64,000 bases of DNA from Stenotrophomonas rhizophila (lineage in GTDB: Bacteria > Pseudomonadota > Gammaproteobacteria > Xanthomonadales > Xanthomonadaceae), in contig NZ_CP016294.1 in NCBI RefSeq assembly GCF_001704155.1, positions 353,001-417,000 of the forward strand. Reading direction: 5' to 3'. A program made the position numbers and the translations under genes. Shown here piece after piece: positions 8,951 through 19,001 of this stretch (its first letter is position 1; the number at the start of each line of letters is the position of its first letter). A model generated the notes under the pieces. That model was not told the origin of the DNA. It did not search any database and saw only the letters and a list, made by a program, of their open reading frames with translations.

Positions 8951-9583
8951 GTGCGTCAACCCATCGCCCGGGACAACATCGTCGAGGCTGCCTTCAAGAT
9001 CCTCGACGAGGCCGGCATGGAGGGCGTGACCCTGCGCAAGGTGGCCTGCACATTGGGCATCCGCGCGCCGTCGCTGTACTGGCACTTCAAGAGCAAGCAG
9101 GCGCTGGTCGATGCCATGGCCGACGCCATGATTGTCGACGTGGCCCGCGACATCCCCGAGGGCCAGCCCTGGCGGCAGACCCTGCTGCAGATCGCCCGCG
9201 AGTTCCGGGTTGCGTTCAAGGCCCGCCGCGATGGTGCCCGGGTGTATGCCGGCACCTTCCTCGCCACCGAGAACGTGCTGCGGGTGGGCGAGGCCAGCAT
9301 CGCCGCGCTGGTCGGCGCCGGTGCGTCGGTGCGGTTCGCCGCGACTGCCTCGATGGACCTGGTGTATTACGCGATGGGCTTTGTCATCGAAGAACAGTCC
9401 TGGCCCGGCGACGGCAGCATGGAAGCGCTGGGCGAGGCCTTCATGGCCCTGGCCGAAGCGCGTTTCCCGCACTGCTGGGACGCCCGTGAGGTCTGGAGCG
9501 AGGTCGATTTCGACACGCGCTTCGAACAAGGCCTCGGCCTGATGCTCGACGGCATCGAGCTGCGCCTGGCCCGAACACCCTGA
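8951..9583 (+). CDS. TetR family repressor of the adjacent efflux operon
   Basis: This 210-residue regulator starts with GTG at 8951. Its N-terminal helix-turn-helix (residues about 8-55, GVTLRKVACTLGIRAPSLYWHF) is typical of TetR proteins, and the C-terminal region (TetR_C-like, with a conserved ...LYWHFKSKQALVDAMADAM... junction) should bind an inducer, probably a hydrophobic or aromatic compound pumped by the efflux system. It is the first gene of a tetR-mfp-rnd operon and sits right behind the CTAAC-N3-GTTAG dyads. The inducer is unknown. Confidence 0.92.
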   Translation: MRQPIARDNIVEAAFKILDEAGMEGVTLRKVACTLGIRAPSLYWHFKSKQALVDAMADAMIVDVARDIPEGQPWRQTLLQIAREFRVAFKARRDGARVYAGTFLATENVLRVGEASIAALVGAGASVRFAATASMDLVYYAMGFVIEEQSWPGDGSMEALGEAFMALAEARFPHCWDAREVWSEVDFDTRFEQGLGLMLDGIELRLARTP

Positions 9584-9633
9584 TTCGTTTTCCCTTTCCC
9601 CTGTTCCCGCGGTTTCGACACGGAAGCTCCTCC

Positions 9634-10734
9634 ATGCGTGCACCTCTTTTCCGCAGTTCACTGCTCCTGCTCACCCTCGCCCTGGTCACCGCATGCGGCG
9701 GCAAGGACGAAAAAGCCGAAGCGGAGGCAGCGGCCGCCAGCTCCGCGCTGCCGGTTTCGCTGGCCACCGTGCAGCAGCAGACCATGGCGCGCACGGTGCT
9801 GGTCTCCGGCCCGGTCTCCGCTTACGAGGAAATGCAGCTGGGCGTCGAAATCAGCGGCCAGCGCGTGACCGCGCTGCCGGTGGACGTCGGCCAGTGGGTC
9901 AAGCAGGGCCAGGTGCTGCTGCAGCTGGACCACCGCACGCTGGACAGCGAACTGGCCCAGGCCGACGCCTCGCTGAAGCAGGCGCAGGCGGCGCAGGACC
10001 TGGCGCGGATGAATTACGAGCGCAGCGCCAAGCTGGCCGCGCAGCAGCTGATCAGCGAAAGCAGCCTGGACGAACTGCGCGCCAACCGCATCAATGCCGA
10101 AGCGCAGACCGCCACCGCCCGTGCGGCACGTGACGCGGCCAAGCTGCGCCGCGACTTCGCCGACCTGCGCGCGCCCGCCGATGGTCTGATCTCCAAGCGT
10201 CTTGTGCAGCCCGGCCAGGTCGTGTCGGGCGGCACCGAGTTGCTGCGCCTGATCCGCGACGGCCGCCTGGAATGGCGCGCCGAGTTGCCCGAAGACCAGC
10301 TTACCGGTGTGGCCGTGGGCAACACGGTGGAGCTGCCGTATGCCGGCGCCGTGGTCACCGGGCGCATCCGTGCGGTGACCCCGGGCGTGGACGCGCAGAC
10401 CCGCACCGGAACGCTGTATGCCGACCTGCCCGAGCCGGGCACGCTCAAGCCGGGGGTGTACGTCGAAGGCCGCATCGTCACCGGCGAGGGCCCGGTGCTG
10501 ACCCTGCCGACCGCCGCGATCGTGCAGCGCGATGGCCACAGCTATGTGTTCACGGTGAACGACAAGCAGCAGGCCGCGCGCCTGCGCGTGCGCACCGGCC
10601 AGGCGGTGCAGGGCCGCACCGCCATCCTCGAGGGCGTCAAGGCCGGGGACCGCGTGGTGGTGGACGGTGCCGGCTTCCTGGGCGAAGGCGATCGCGTGCG
10701 CGTGGTGGCCGATGCCAAGGCGGCCGCGAAATGA
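9634..10734 (+). CDS. RND efflux periplasmic adaptor (membrane fusion) lipoprotein
   Basis: This 366-residue adaptor links an inner-membrane RND pump to an outer-membrane channel. The lipobox L-V-T-A-C places the lipidated Cys at residue 21. A barrel-sandwich/lipoyl half-motif (residues about 60-100, GQWVKQGQVLLQLD), an alpha-hairpin (about 105-165) and the second lipoyl half (DLRAPADGLISKRLVQPGQVV) follow, then beta-barrel and membrane-proximal domains. Its last codon overlaps the RND pump start (ATGA), indicating translational coupling. No outer-membrane channel gene lies in this operon, so a channel encoded elsewhere must be shared. Confidence 0.95.
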   Translation: MRAPLFRSSLLLLTLALVTACGGKDEKAEAEAAAASSALPVSLATVQQQTMARTVLVSGPVSAYEEMQLGVEISGQRVTALPVDVGQWVKQGQVLLQLDHRTLDSELAQADASLKQAQAAQDLARMNYERSAKLAAQQLISESSLDELRANRINAEAQTATARAARDAAKLRRDFADLRAPADGLISKRLVQPGQVVSGGTELLRLIRDGRLEWRAELPEDQLTGVAVGNTVELPYAGAVVTGRIRAVTPGVDAQTRTGTLYADLPEPGTLKPGVYVEGRIVTGEGPVLTLPTAAIVQRDGHSYVFTVNDKQQAARLRVRTGQAVQGRTAILEGVKAGDRVVVDGAGFLGEGDRVRVVADAKAAAK

Positions 10735-13700
10735 ATGTCTCCGCCTGGGCAATCAAGCGCCCGTTACCCGCGCTGCTGATCTTCTTCGTGCTGTGCGTGG
10801 CCGGCCTGTGGGGCTTCTACCAGCTTCCGGTCGCCCGCTTCCCCGACATCGCCTTCCCGATGACCACGGTCACCGTGACCCAGCCGGGCGCCTCGCCCAG
10901 CCAGCTGGAGGCGGAGGTTACCCGCAAGGTCGAGGACTCGGTGGCCACGGTCAACAACGTCAAGCGCGTGATCTCCTCGGTCAGCGAAGGCGTCAGCACC
11001 ACCACCATCGAATTCCAGCTCGAGGCCGACCTGGCCACCGCGCTCGACGATACCCGCGATGCGGTCACCCGCATCCGCACCGACCTGCCGCAGGACATCC
11101 AGGAACCGGTGATTTCCAAGGTCGATATCGGCGGTTCGCTGATGACCTACGCGCTGGTCGCCCCGCACATGACCCCGGACGAGGCCAGCTGGTTCGTGGA
11201 CCGCGACATCTCGCGCGCGATGTACGGCGTGCCGGGCGTGGCCCGGGTCACCCGCGTGGGCGGCGTGCAGCGCCAGGTGCGCGTGGACTTGGACCCCAAC
11301 GCCCTGATCGCCATGGGCATCACCGCCGGTGATGTCTCGCAGCAACTGGCGCGCATCCAGGTCGAGCGCGCCGGCGGCAAGGCGGAGATCGAAGGCGCGC
11401 AACAGACCATCCGCACCTTGGGTACGGTCGGTGACGCGCAGGCGCTGCGCGACTACTCCATCGCGCTGCCGGACGGCCGCGCGGTCCGGCTGTCCACCCT
11501 GGCCACGGTGACCGACGCTGCGGCCGACCCCACGGAAGCGGCGTTGCTGGACGGCGAGAAGGTCGTGGCGTTCTCGATGTCGCGCACCCGCGGTTCCAGC
11601 GAAGTGAAGGTGGAAGCCGGCGTGCATGACGCGCTGGACAAGATAAAGGCCGAGCACCCGGGCATCGACTTCCGCCTGGTCACCACCGCCATCGACGAAA
11701 CCCACCGCTCCTACGATTCGTCGATGACCATGCTGTGGGAGGGCGCGCTGCTGGCCCTGCTGGTGGTGTGGCTGTTCCTGCGCGACTGGCGCGCGACCTG
11801 GGTGTCGGCGCTTGCGCTGCCGCTGTCGATCATTCCCACCTTCGCGGTGATGTACTTCTTCGGCTTCACGCTCAACATCATCACCCTGCTGGCCCTGTCG
11901 GTGGTGGTCGGCATCCTGGTGGACGATGCGATCGTGGAAATCGAGAACATCGTGCGCCACCTGCGCATGGGCAAGCCCCCGCTTGAGGCCGCGCGCGAAG
12001 CCGCCGGCGAAATCGGCAATGCGGTGATCGCGACCTCGCTGACCCTGGCCGCCGTATTCGTGCCGGTGGCATTCATGCCCGGCATCGCCGGCAAGTTCTT
12101 CCGCGAATTCGGCTGGACCGCCGCAACCGCCGTGTTGTTCTCGCTGCTGGTGGCGCGCCTGCTCACCCCGATGATGGCCGCCTACCTGCTCAAGCCTCAC
12201 GGTGAGGAGAAGCCCGAATCGAAATTGATGGGCTGGTACCTGGGCTGGGTGGACAAGGCACTGCGCCACCGCGGCTGGACCCTGTGGCTGGCGTTCGCCA
12301 TGTTCGTAGGCTCGCTGGCGCTGGTCCCGTTGATCCCGGCCACCTTCATTCCGCAGTCCGACCTGGGCCGCAGCAACCTCAATCTGGAGCTGCCACCCGG
12401 CACCCGCCTGCAGGAAACCGTGGCCGTGGCCGAACGTGCGCGTGCGCTGCTCAAGGACATGCCCGAGCTGAAGCAGGTCTACACCGCCGTGGGCGCCGTG
12501 CTCGACCTGGGTGACCCCAGCGCCACCGGCGTGGGCGAACCGCGCAAGGCCACGCTGATCCTGGATTGGGGCGTGGCCGATGACCGCGACCGCGACCAGC
12601 GTGCGCTGGAACGCGACGCGCGCGCACGCCTGGCCAACCTGCCCGGCGTCCGCGTGAGCTATGTCAGCTCCGAGCCCGGCAACCTGCTGCAGCTGGTGTT
12701 GTCCGGTGACGACCCGCAGCGCCTGCAGGACGCCAGCACCGCCCTGGAACGCGACCTGCGCGGCATCCAGGGGCTGGGCAGCGTGACCTCCACCGCATCG
12801 CTGCTGCGCCCGGAGCTGCAGATCGTGCCCAACGCCGCACGTGCGGCCGACCTGGGCGTAGCCACGCAGGACATCGCCGAAGCCGCGCGCATTGCCACCG
12901 CCGGCGACTACGAGCAGCGCTTGGCCAAGCTCAACCTGCCTGATCGCCAGGTGCCGATCCGGGTCGGCTTCGCCGAGGCCACGCTGGCCAATCCGGCGCT
13001 GATCGGTCAGCTGCGCGTGCCCGGTCGGGATGGCCCGGTGCCGCTGGCCGCCGTTGCCGAGATCCGCCAGGGAAGTGGCCCGTCGCAGATTTCGCGCTAC
13101 CAGCGCCAGCGCAACGTGACCCTCACCGCCGAACTCAACGGCCGCCCGCTGGGCGATGTGATGACCGAAGTGCAGGCCTTGCCCAGCGTCAAGCAGCTGC
13201 CGCCGGGCGTGACCTTCCTCAACACCGGCGATGCCGAAGTGTTCGTGGAGCTGTTCATCGGCTTCATGCTGGCGATGGCCGCCGGCCTGATCTGCATCTA
13301 CATGGTGCTGTTGCTGCTGTTCAACCACGCGCTGATGCCGGTGACCATCCTGGCGGCGGTGCCGCTGTGTGCCGGCGGTGCGTTCGGTGCGCTGCTGATC
13401 ACCCAGAACATGCTCTCGCTGCCGGCGCTGATCGGGTTGCTGATGTTGATCGGTATCGCCACCAAGAACTCCATCCTGCTGGTGGATTACGCGGTGATGG
13501 CCGAAGACGAACAGGGCATGAGCCAGCATGACGCGCTCATCGATGCGTGCCGCAAGCGTGCGCAGCCGATCATCATGACCACCCTGGCGATGGGCGCCGG
13601 CATGATGCCGATCGCGCTGGGTTTCGCGGGTGATTCCAGCTTCCGCGCACCGATGGCGATTGCCGTGATCGGCGGCCTGATCACTTCCACGCTGCTCAGC

Positions 13701-13796
13701 CTGATCGTGATCCCGGCGGCATTCACCGTGATGGATGACCTCGGCGAATGGATGTCGCGCAGGTTCCGCCATCGCTCCACGCACGGCGCGCATTGA
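10731..13796 (+). CDS. RND family efflux transporter, inner-membrane pump
   Basis: This 1021-residue proton-driven pump has the usual RND length and layout: TM1 at the N-terminus (ALLIFFVLCVAGLW), a large periplasmic loop, TM2-6, a second periplasmic loop and TM7-12. The proton-relay aspartates are in GILVDDAIVEIENIV of TM4. The motif MLIGIATKNSILLVDYAV in the C-terminal half is the paired repeat. The start at 10731 overlaps the adaptor stop as ATGA. It resembles the AcrB/MexF-like and VexF-like groups broadly, and the substrate range cannot be read from sequence. It is probably induced when the TetR protein releases the operators at 8903-8938. Confidence 0.95.
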   Translation: MNVSAWAIKRPLPALLIFFVLCVAGLWGFYQLPVARFPDIAFPMTTVTVTQPGASPSQLEAEVTRKVEDSVATVNNVKRVISSVSEGVSTTTIEFQLEADLATALDDTRDAVTRIRTDLPQDIQEPVISKVDIGGSLMTYALVAPHMTPDEASWFVDRDISRAMYGVPGVARVTRVGGVQRQVRVDLDPNALIAMGITAGDVSQQLARIQVERAGGKAEIEGAQQTIRTLGTVGDAQALRDYSIALPDGRAVRLSTLATVTDAAADPTEAALLDGEKVVAFSMSRTRGSSEVKVEAGVHDALDKIKAEHPGIDFRLVTTAIDETHRSYDSSMTMLWEGALLALLVVWLFLRDWRATWVSALALPLSIIPTFAVMYFFGFTLNIITLLALSVVVGILVDDAIVEIENIVRHLRMGKPPLEAAREAAGEIGNAVIATSLTLAAVFVPVAFMPGIAGKFFREFGWTAATAVLFSLLVARLLTPMMAAYLLKPHGEEKPESKLMGWYLGWVDKALRHRGWTLWLAFAMFVGSLALVPLIPATFIPQSDLGRSNLNLELPPGTRLQETVAVAERARALLKDMPELKQVYTAVGAVLDLGDPSATGVGEPRKATLILDWGVADDRDRDQRALERDARARLANLPGVRVSYVSSEPGNLLQLVLSGDDPQRLQDASTALERDLRGIQGLGSVTSTASLLRPELQIVPNAARAADLGVATQDIAEAARIATAGDYEQRLAKLNLPDRQVPIRVGFAEATLANPALIGQLRVPGRDGPVPLAAVAEIRQGSGPSQISRYQRQRNVTLTAELNGRPLGDVMTEVQALPSVKQLPPGVTFLNTGDAEVFVELFIGFMLAMAAGLICIYMVLLLLFNHALMPVTILAAVPLCAGGAFGALLITQNMLSLPALIGLLMLIGIATKNSILLVDYAVMAEDEQGMSQHDALIDACRKRAQPIIMTTLAMGAGMMPIALGFAGDSSFRAPMAIAVIGGLITSTLLSLIVIPAAFTVMDDLGEWMSRRFRHRSTHGAH

Positions 13797-13800
13797 GGGA

Positions 13801-13843
13801 ATGACACGTGCGCGCGACGGAACGCCCGTCGCGCGCATGTCAT
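13801..13843 (+). terminator. Long hairpin after the RND operon
   Basis: A 12-bp perfect stem (13809-13820 with 13826-13837) with a 5-nt loop is extended by ATGACA/TGTCAT beyond a 2-nt bulge. There is no clear T-tract, so it may be a weak or factor-assisted terminator or an mRNA 3'-end stabiliser. Confidence 0.5.
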
Positions 13844-13902
13844 GGGCACGTAACTCCAGCTGCCAATACTGCCGGCCGACCCCACTGCCGCGCCCATGAC
13901 CG

Positions 13903-16263
13903 ATGCCCACTGCTGGCCGTTATCCCCGTGTCTCGCTGCTCGCCCTGTTGCTTTCTGCTTCCGTCCAGGCCATCGCCGCCGAACCGGCACCCGCCGATGA
14001 CGCGCGCACGCTCGACCAGGTACAGGTCATCGGGCAGGCCACCAGCTTCGCCAAGACCACCGTGAGCCAGGAAACCCTGCAGCGCCAGCAGATCCTGGGC
14101 AGCGTCAACAACGCGCTCAATGAACTGCCCGGCGTGGTGGTGAGCGAAGCCGACGTTACCGGCTCCTCGGTCTGGGGTACCCAGATCAGCATGCGCGGCT
14201 TCGTGACCAACCGCGACACGCAGCAGATAGGCACCACCATCGATGGCCTGCCCAATGGTGGCTCCGGCTACGGCGGCGGTTCGCTGGCCAACCGCTACAT
14301 TGACACGCTGGACCTGGAGACCATTGAAGTCAGCCAGGGCACGGCGGACATCTCCTCGCGCTCCAACGAAGCGCTCGGCGGCACGCTGAACTTCCTTACC
14401 AGCGACCCGCTGCAGGACGCGCGCCTGCGCATGGTCGTCGGTGGCGGCGACAACGACGCGCGCAAGTACTACGTGCGCTATGACACCGGCGTGCTCGGTG
14501 GCAACACCCGCGCGTGGGTCAGCGCCTCCTCGGCCCGCGTCAACGACTGGATCGACGGCAGCGGCCACGTCAGCAACGATCACCTGGCTGCCAAGTTCAT
14601 CTCCGAGCTCGGCCGTTGGACGCTGAGCGGCTACGCCTCGTACAACGATGCCGACGAGCCCGAATACACCAGTGTCACCCCGGAAGCGTTCGCGACCAAC
14701 CCGGATCGCGACGGGCTCACCGGCACGCTCACCGGCATTCCCTACCTGGACCAGAACTTCCGTTCCGGCTCGCGCGCGCTGCGCGAGAACACCTTCGGCT
14801 ACCTGCGCGGTGCGTTCGACAGCGGCAATGGCTTCAAGCTCTCGCTCACCGGCTACGCGCACAAAATGGAAGGCCGTGGCGACTGGCTGCCGCCCTACCT
14901 GGTGCAGGCGCGCAACGATGGCGCGGGCGCGCCGGAATCGGAATACCTCGGCGGCAGCACCGTGTACGGCGGCAGCGCGCTGGGCCAGTTCTACTTCGTC
15001 AATCCCGATGGCAGCGCCGCGCAGATGCGCGCCGGCTGCGTGCCGCGCGCTGGTTTCAGCGCCGAGTACGACCCCAACTGCTACGCACCGGGCGTGCAGG
15101 GCGTGCAGTCCTACCGCCATTCGCACTACGACAACGACCGCGCCGGCTTCACCGCCGACGTGGAATGGAAGCAGACCCTGGGCACGGTCGACAACACCGT
15201 GCGCGCTGGTGTGTGGCTGGAGCAGTTTGATCGCAGCGTGCGCCGCGACTGGCACCGCCTGCTCAACGTCGGCACCGACATCAGCTTCGACCACCAGCCG
15301 TACTGGGTGCAGTTCGAAGACCGCTACAAGACCGATGAGCAGATGTATTACGTGGAGGACGTGGCGCGCTTCGGTCCGTTCAGCGCACGCGTGGGCGTCA
15401 AGCAGTTCTTCGTCGACCAGAAGCGCAACCGCGTGATAGGCAGCGCCGAGAACGTGCGTTCGGATTCGAAGTCCGACCCGCTGATTTCCGTCGGCGGCAC
15501 CTGGACCCTGCCGGTGGAAGGGCTGGAACTGTTCGGTGGCTTCTCGCAGAACTTCGCCGCCATTCCCTCCGGCGTGCTTGGCGAAACCGACGCGCAGCGC
15601 TTCTCGCGGGTGGAGCCGGAGACCGCCGACAACATCGAGCTCGGCCTGCGCGTGAGCCGTTGGCCCTTGACCGGCTCGCTGACCCTGTACAACATCAAGT
15701 TCGACAACCGCATCGTCTACCTGCCCGCGCGGCTGGCCGACGGCATCGATTACCTGGACGAGACCGATGGCGTCTACGAGAACTTTGGTGGCGTGGAAAG
15801 CACCGGCCTGGAAGCCGCGCTCGGCTATGGCTGGGACAACGGCTGGCGCATCAATGGTGCCTACACCTACAACCGTTCCAAGTACCTGGGCAGCGGCAAC
15901 GTGGCGCGCGACACCGAACTGGGCATCGTCGACGGTGCACAGGTGATCGGCCAGCCCAAGCACGTGCTGGTGGTCTCGGCCGACTGGCAGGGCGACAGCT
16001 GGAACGTCGGCCTGTCCGGGCGCTACCTCGGTGAGCGTTACCTGGATGCGGCCAACGACAACCGCCTGCCGTCGGCCACGGTGTTCAACGCCAACATCGG
16101 CTTCGACCTGCAGGGCCTGTCGCCGAAGCTGAAGGGCGTGGGCGCCAACCTGGTGGTCAGCAACCTCACCGACCGCCGCTACCTGGCCGGCGTGGACGGC
16201 AGCGATTCGGCCTTCATCGGTGCGCCGCGCACCGTGGGCTTCTCGGTCCGGGTCGACCTGTGA
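13903..16263 (+). CDS. TonB-dependent outer-membrane receptor (FecA-like)
   Basis: This 786-residue TonB-dependent transporter has a signal peptide (ending AIAAEP), a plug domain (residues about 35-150, with LDQVQVIGQ at the start and SMRGF followed by the characteristic DGLPNGG segment) and a 22-strand barrel. The length and the early QVIG segment, a TonB-box-like stretch, fit ferric-siderophore or related receptors. The GTG start of the following phospholipase C gene overlaps its TGA stop, so uptake and phospholipid hydrolysis are probably linked. No Fur or Pho box was identified upstream, and the ligand is unknown. Confidence 0.9.
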   Translation: MPTAGRYPRVSLLALLLSASVQAIAAEPAPADDARTLDQVQVIGQATSFAKTTVSQETLQRQQILGSVNNALNELPGVVVSEADVTGSSVWGTQISMRGFVTNRDTQQIGTTIDGLPNGGSGYGGGSLANRYIDTLDLETIEVSQGTADISSRSNEALGGTLNFLTSDPLQDARLRMVVGGGDNDARKYYVRYDTGVLGGNTRAWVSASSARVNDWIDGSGHVSNDHLAAKFISELGRWTLSGYASYNDADEPEYTSVTPEAFATNPDRDGLTGTLTGIPYLDQNFRSGSRALRENTFGYLRGAFDSGNGFKLSLTGYAHKMEGRGDWLPPYLVQARNDGAGAPESEYLGGSTVYGGSALGQFYFVNPDGSAAQMRAGCVPRAGFSAEYDPNCYAPGVQGVQSYRHSHYDNDRAGFTADVEWKQTLGTVDNTVRAGVWLEQFDRSVRRDWHRLLNVGTDISFDHQPYWVQFEDRYKTDEQMYYVEDVARFGPFSARVGVKQFFVDQKRNRVIGSAENVRSDSKSDPLISVGGTWTLPVEGLELFGGFSQNFAAIPSGVLGETDAQRFSRVEPETADNIELGLRVSRWPLTGSLTLYNIKFDNRIVYLPARLADGIDYLDETDGVYENFGGVESTGLEAALGYGWDNGWRINGAYTYNRSKYLGSGNVARDTELGIVDGAQVIGQPKHVLVVSADWQGDSWNVGLSGRYLGERYLDAANDNRLPSATVFNANIGFDLQGLSPKLKGVGANLVVSNLTDRRYLAGVDGSDSAFIGAPRTVGFSVRVDL

Positions 16264-18404
16264 GCCCTGCGCGCCCGTCCTTGCCTGATGGCGGCCGGCG
16301 ACGGCTGCTGCAGGCCGGGCTGGCCGCCGGCATCGGCGCGCTGATGCCCAGCATCACGCGCGCGGCGGCGATCGCGCCGCATGCGCGCAGCCGCAGCCTT
16401 GAGGATGTGCAGCACATCGTGGTGTTCATGCAGGAGAACCGCTCCTTCGACCACTACTTCGGCACGCTGCCCGGCGTGCGCGGCTTCGGCGACCGGTTCG
16501 TGGTGCCGGCCGCCCCGCTGGCCGCCGGGCAGCCACGCCGCAACATCTGGTTGCAGCCGAACGCGGCCGGCACCCACGGCATCGCCCCGTTCCCGCTGGA
16601 TACCGCCGCGCACTTCGGCTACATGCGCGTGGAAGGCACCCCGCACACCTGGCCCGATGCGCAGCGTGCGTGGGACCACGGGCGCATGGCGCATTGGCCG
16701 GCGGCCAAGCAGGACCATGCGATGGGCTACTACCGCCGCGATGACATGCCGTTCCAGTTCGCGCTGGCCGAGGCCTTCACCGTGTGCGATGCCTACCACT
16801 GCGCAATGCAGGCCGGCACCAATCCGAACAGGCTGTTCCTGTGGACCGGCCACAACGATCCGCACGCACGCGGCGGCGGGCCGGCCGTGGCCAACTCGCA
16901 CGACAACTTCCCGGAACTGGGCGGCAACCCCGATTCCTACACTTGGACCACCTACGTCGAGCGCCTGCAACGGTCGGGCATCGACTGGCGGATCTACCAG
17001 GACATGGCCGACAACTTCACCGACAACCCGCTGGCCGGCTTCGAGCCGTTCCGCCAGGCGTGGCGCGGCGCGCCCGGGCATGACGCAGCGCTGCGCGAGC
17101 GCGGGGTCAGCACCCGTGGCCTGGCGCAGCTGCGCGAGGACGTGCTGAAAGGGCAGCTGCCGCAGGTAAGTTTCATCATTGCCGATGCCGCCGGCAGCGA
17201 ACATCCCGGTCCGTCCAGCCCTGCCCAGGGCGCGGCCTATACCGCGCGCGTGCTGGATGCGCTGACAGCGGACCCGGACGTCTGGAGCCGCACCGCGCTG
17301 CTGCTGATGTTCGACGAGAACGATGGCTTCTTCGACCACATGCCGCCGCCTGCACCGCCGTCGCGAGATCCCACCGCCACAGGGGGTTGGGCAGGTGCTT
17401 CCGCAGTGTCCACCGACGGCGAGTATCACCTGCATCCGTCGCCGGGCAACGAGAAGGCCGACCCGCTCGACCTGCGTGGCCGGCCCTACGGGCTGGGCCC
17501 ACGCGTGCCGCTGTACGTGGTTTCGCCGTGGAGCCGCGGTGGTTGGGTCGATTCGCAGGTGTACGACCACACCTCGGTGATCCGCCTGATCGAGCGCCGC
17601 TTCGGGGTGGCTGCACCCGAACTGTCGCCGTGGCGCCGCGCGGTGTGCGGCGACCTCACCGGTGCCTTCGATTTCACCGCAGCCGATACGCGGCCCTTCG
17701 TGGCGTCGCTGCCGGCGACCGCTGCCATCGCCGCGCGGGCGGCGGCCCTGCCCGGGCGCACGGTGCCGGCGCTGCCGGCAGGCCTTGAACCGGCAAGGCA
17801 GGAACCGGGTGTGCGCCCGGCGCGCGCGTTGCCGTACCGCCCGCAGGCGGAGATCGCGCTGGATGCGGGCAACACCAAGGTGCAGCTGACCCTGGGGTGC
17901 GAAGGCGCCGCCGCGGTGCTGCATGTCTACGACCGGCTGCGGCTGGAGGCGATTCCGCGCCGCTACACCGTAGCGCCCGGTGCGCCGCTGCAGGACCACT
18001 GGCCGCTGCACGCAGGGGAAGGCTACGACCTGTGGCTGCTGGGCCCGAACGGCTTCCACCGGCAGTTCCGTGGCGCTGCCAGCGCCGCTGTACCGGTGCA
18101 GGCGTCACTGCGCGGGGAGGGCGGGCAGTTGACGCTTCAGCTGCACAACACCACGGCCACCGCGCAGGCCGTCAGCGTACGCGCCGCCGTCCACGCCGGC
18201 CGCATGCCGGAACGTGAGCTGCAGCTGGCGCCGGGGCAGGCCATGGAGATCCGCTGGAACGCCGCTCCCACGGCAGGCTGGTACGACCTGGAGATCCAGC
18301 AGCCCGGCGTGATGCAGCGCCTGGCCGGGCGCATCGAAGATGGCCGGCCGGGCAGCACCGACCCGGCGCTGGGCACCGGGGCGATGCGTTTTCTGCTCGA
18401 CTGA
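16260..18404 (+). CDS. Phospholipase C, phosphocholine-type, Tat-exported
   Basis: This 714-residue enzyme belongs to the bacterial PlcN/PlcH phospholipase C family. It should cleave phosphatidylcholine or similar lipids to diacylglycerol and a phosphorylated head group outside the cytoplasm. The twin-arginine signal RRRLLQAG lies at residues 13-20, followed by a hydrophobic segment. The family signature ENRSFDHYFG is at residues 58-67, LMFDENDGFFDHM follows near 350, and two C-terminal beta-sandwich repeats occupy about 510-700. The length is normal for the family. Translation starts at a GTG overlapping the receptor stop (GTGA), which implies coupled synthesis with the TonB receptor. Confidence 0.93.
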   Translation: MSPARPSLPDGGRRRLLQAGLAAGIGALMPSITRAAAIAPHARSRSLEDVQHIVVFMQENRSFDHYFGTLPGVRGFGDRFVVPAAPLAAGQPRRNIWLQPNAAGTHGIAPFPLDTAAHFGYMRVEGTPHTWPDAQRAWDHGRMAHWPAAKQDHAMGYYRRDDMPFQFALAEAFTVCDAYHCAMQAGTNPNRLFLWTGHNDPHARGGGPAVANSHDNFPELGGNPDSYTWTTYVERLQRSGIDWRIYQDMADNFTDNPLAGFEPFRQAWRGAPGHDAALRERGVSTRGLAQLREDVLKGQLPQVSFIIADAAGSEHPGPSSPAQGAAYTARVLDALTADPDVWSRTALLLMFDENDGFFDHMPPPAPPSRDPTATGGWAGASAVSTDGEYHLHPSPGNEKADPLDLRGRPYGLGPRVPLYVVSPWSRGGWVDSQVYDHTSVIRLIERRFGVAAPELSPWRRAVCGDLTGAFDFTAADTRPFVASLPATAAIAARAAALPGRTVPALPAGLEPARQEPGVRPARALPYRPQAEIALDAGNTKVQLTLGCEGAAAVLHVYDRLRLEAIPRRYTVAPGAPLQDHWPLHAGEGYDLWLLGPNGFHRQFRGAASAAVPVQASLRGEGGQLTLQLHNTTATAQAVSVRAAVHAGRMPERELQLAPGQAMEIRWNAAPTAGWYDLEIQQPGVMQRLAGRIEDGRPGSTDPALGTGAMRFLLD

Positions 18405-18416
18405 GGCATTACGCGC

Positions 18417-19001
18417 CTAGCGCGCTTTCAGTGCCGCCCCGGCATGGCCCGCGGCCGACCACGCGCGCAGGCCCATCACGGCCAGGCCGACGAACACCAG
18501 GTACAGCCCGGCGGTGATGTCCAGCGATTTGGCCAGGTACATGCCCACGTAGACCACGTCCACCACGATCCACAGCCACCAAGTAGCCACGTGCCGGCGT
18601 GCCTGCCACCACTGCGCCACCAGGCTGAGGGCGGCCAGCATCGCGTCCAGCCACGGCAGCGCGGCATCGGTCCAGGTGTGCATGGCCGCGCCCAACGCGA
18701 TGCCGAAGGCGATGCCCACGCCGAGGTCGCGCAGCAATCGCCGTCGCGGCAGCGGCACGATCACGATCGCGCCATCCTGCTCGGCATGCCGGTGCCAGCT
18801 GAGCCAGCCGTACAGCAGGAAACCGCCGAAAGCGACCTGCAGCAGGGTGTCCGAATACAGCCGTGCTTCGATGAACACCACCGCATACAGGCCCACCGCC
18901 AGCAGTCCCACCGGCCACGCCAGCACGCGGCGCTTGGCCATCAGCCACACCCCCAGCAGGCTGGCGGCGACGGCGCTCCATTCGAGCAGGAGCGCGCTCA
19001 C
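18417..19001 (-). CDS. pnuT: PnuC-family transporter, probable thiamine permease (PnuT)
   Basis: This 194-residue protein has about seven transmembrane helices and the PnuC-family segment WWLWIVVDVVYVGMYLAKS near residues 140-160. PnuC proteins carry nicotinamide riboside, but family members under TPP riboswitch control (PnuT) carry thiamine by facilitated diffusion. This gene overlaps the end of a TonB receptor gene by 4 bp, and a TPP riboswitch leads that transcript, so thiamine is the likely substrate. The name rests on that context rather than on a diagnostic residue. Confidence 0.85.
   Translation of the reverse strand: MSALLLEWSAVAASLLGVWLMAKRRVLAWPVGLLAVGLYAVVFIEARLYSDTLLQVAFGGFLLYGWLSWHRHAEQDGAIVIVPLPRRRLLRDLGVGIAFGIALGAAMHTWTDAALPWLDAMLAALSLVAQWWQARRHVATWWLWIVVDVVYVGMYLAKSLDITAGLYLVFVGLAVMGLRAWSAAGHAGAALKAR

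Noticed and set aside
10764-13910. Very long open frame antisense to the RND pump
   Set aside because: High-GC shadow of the real gene: composition is His/Gln/Gly-rich with no domain or signal, and the plus-strand RND reading is unambiguous.
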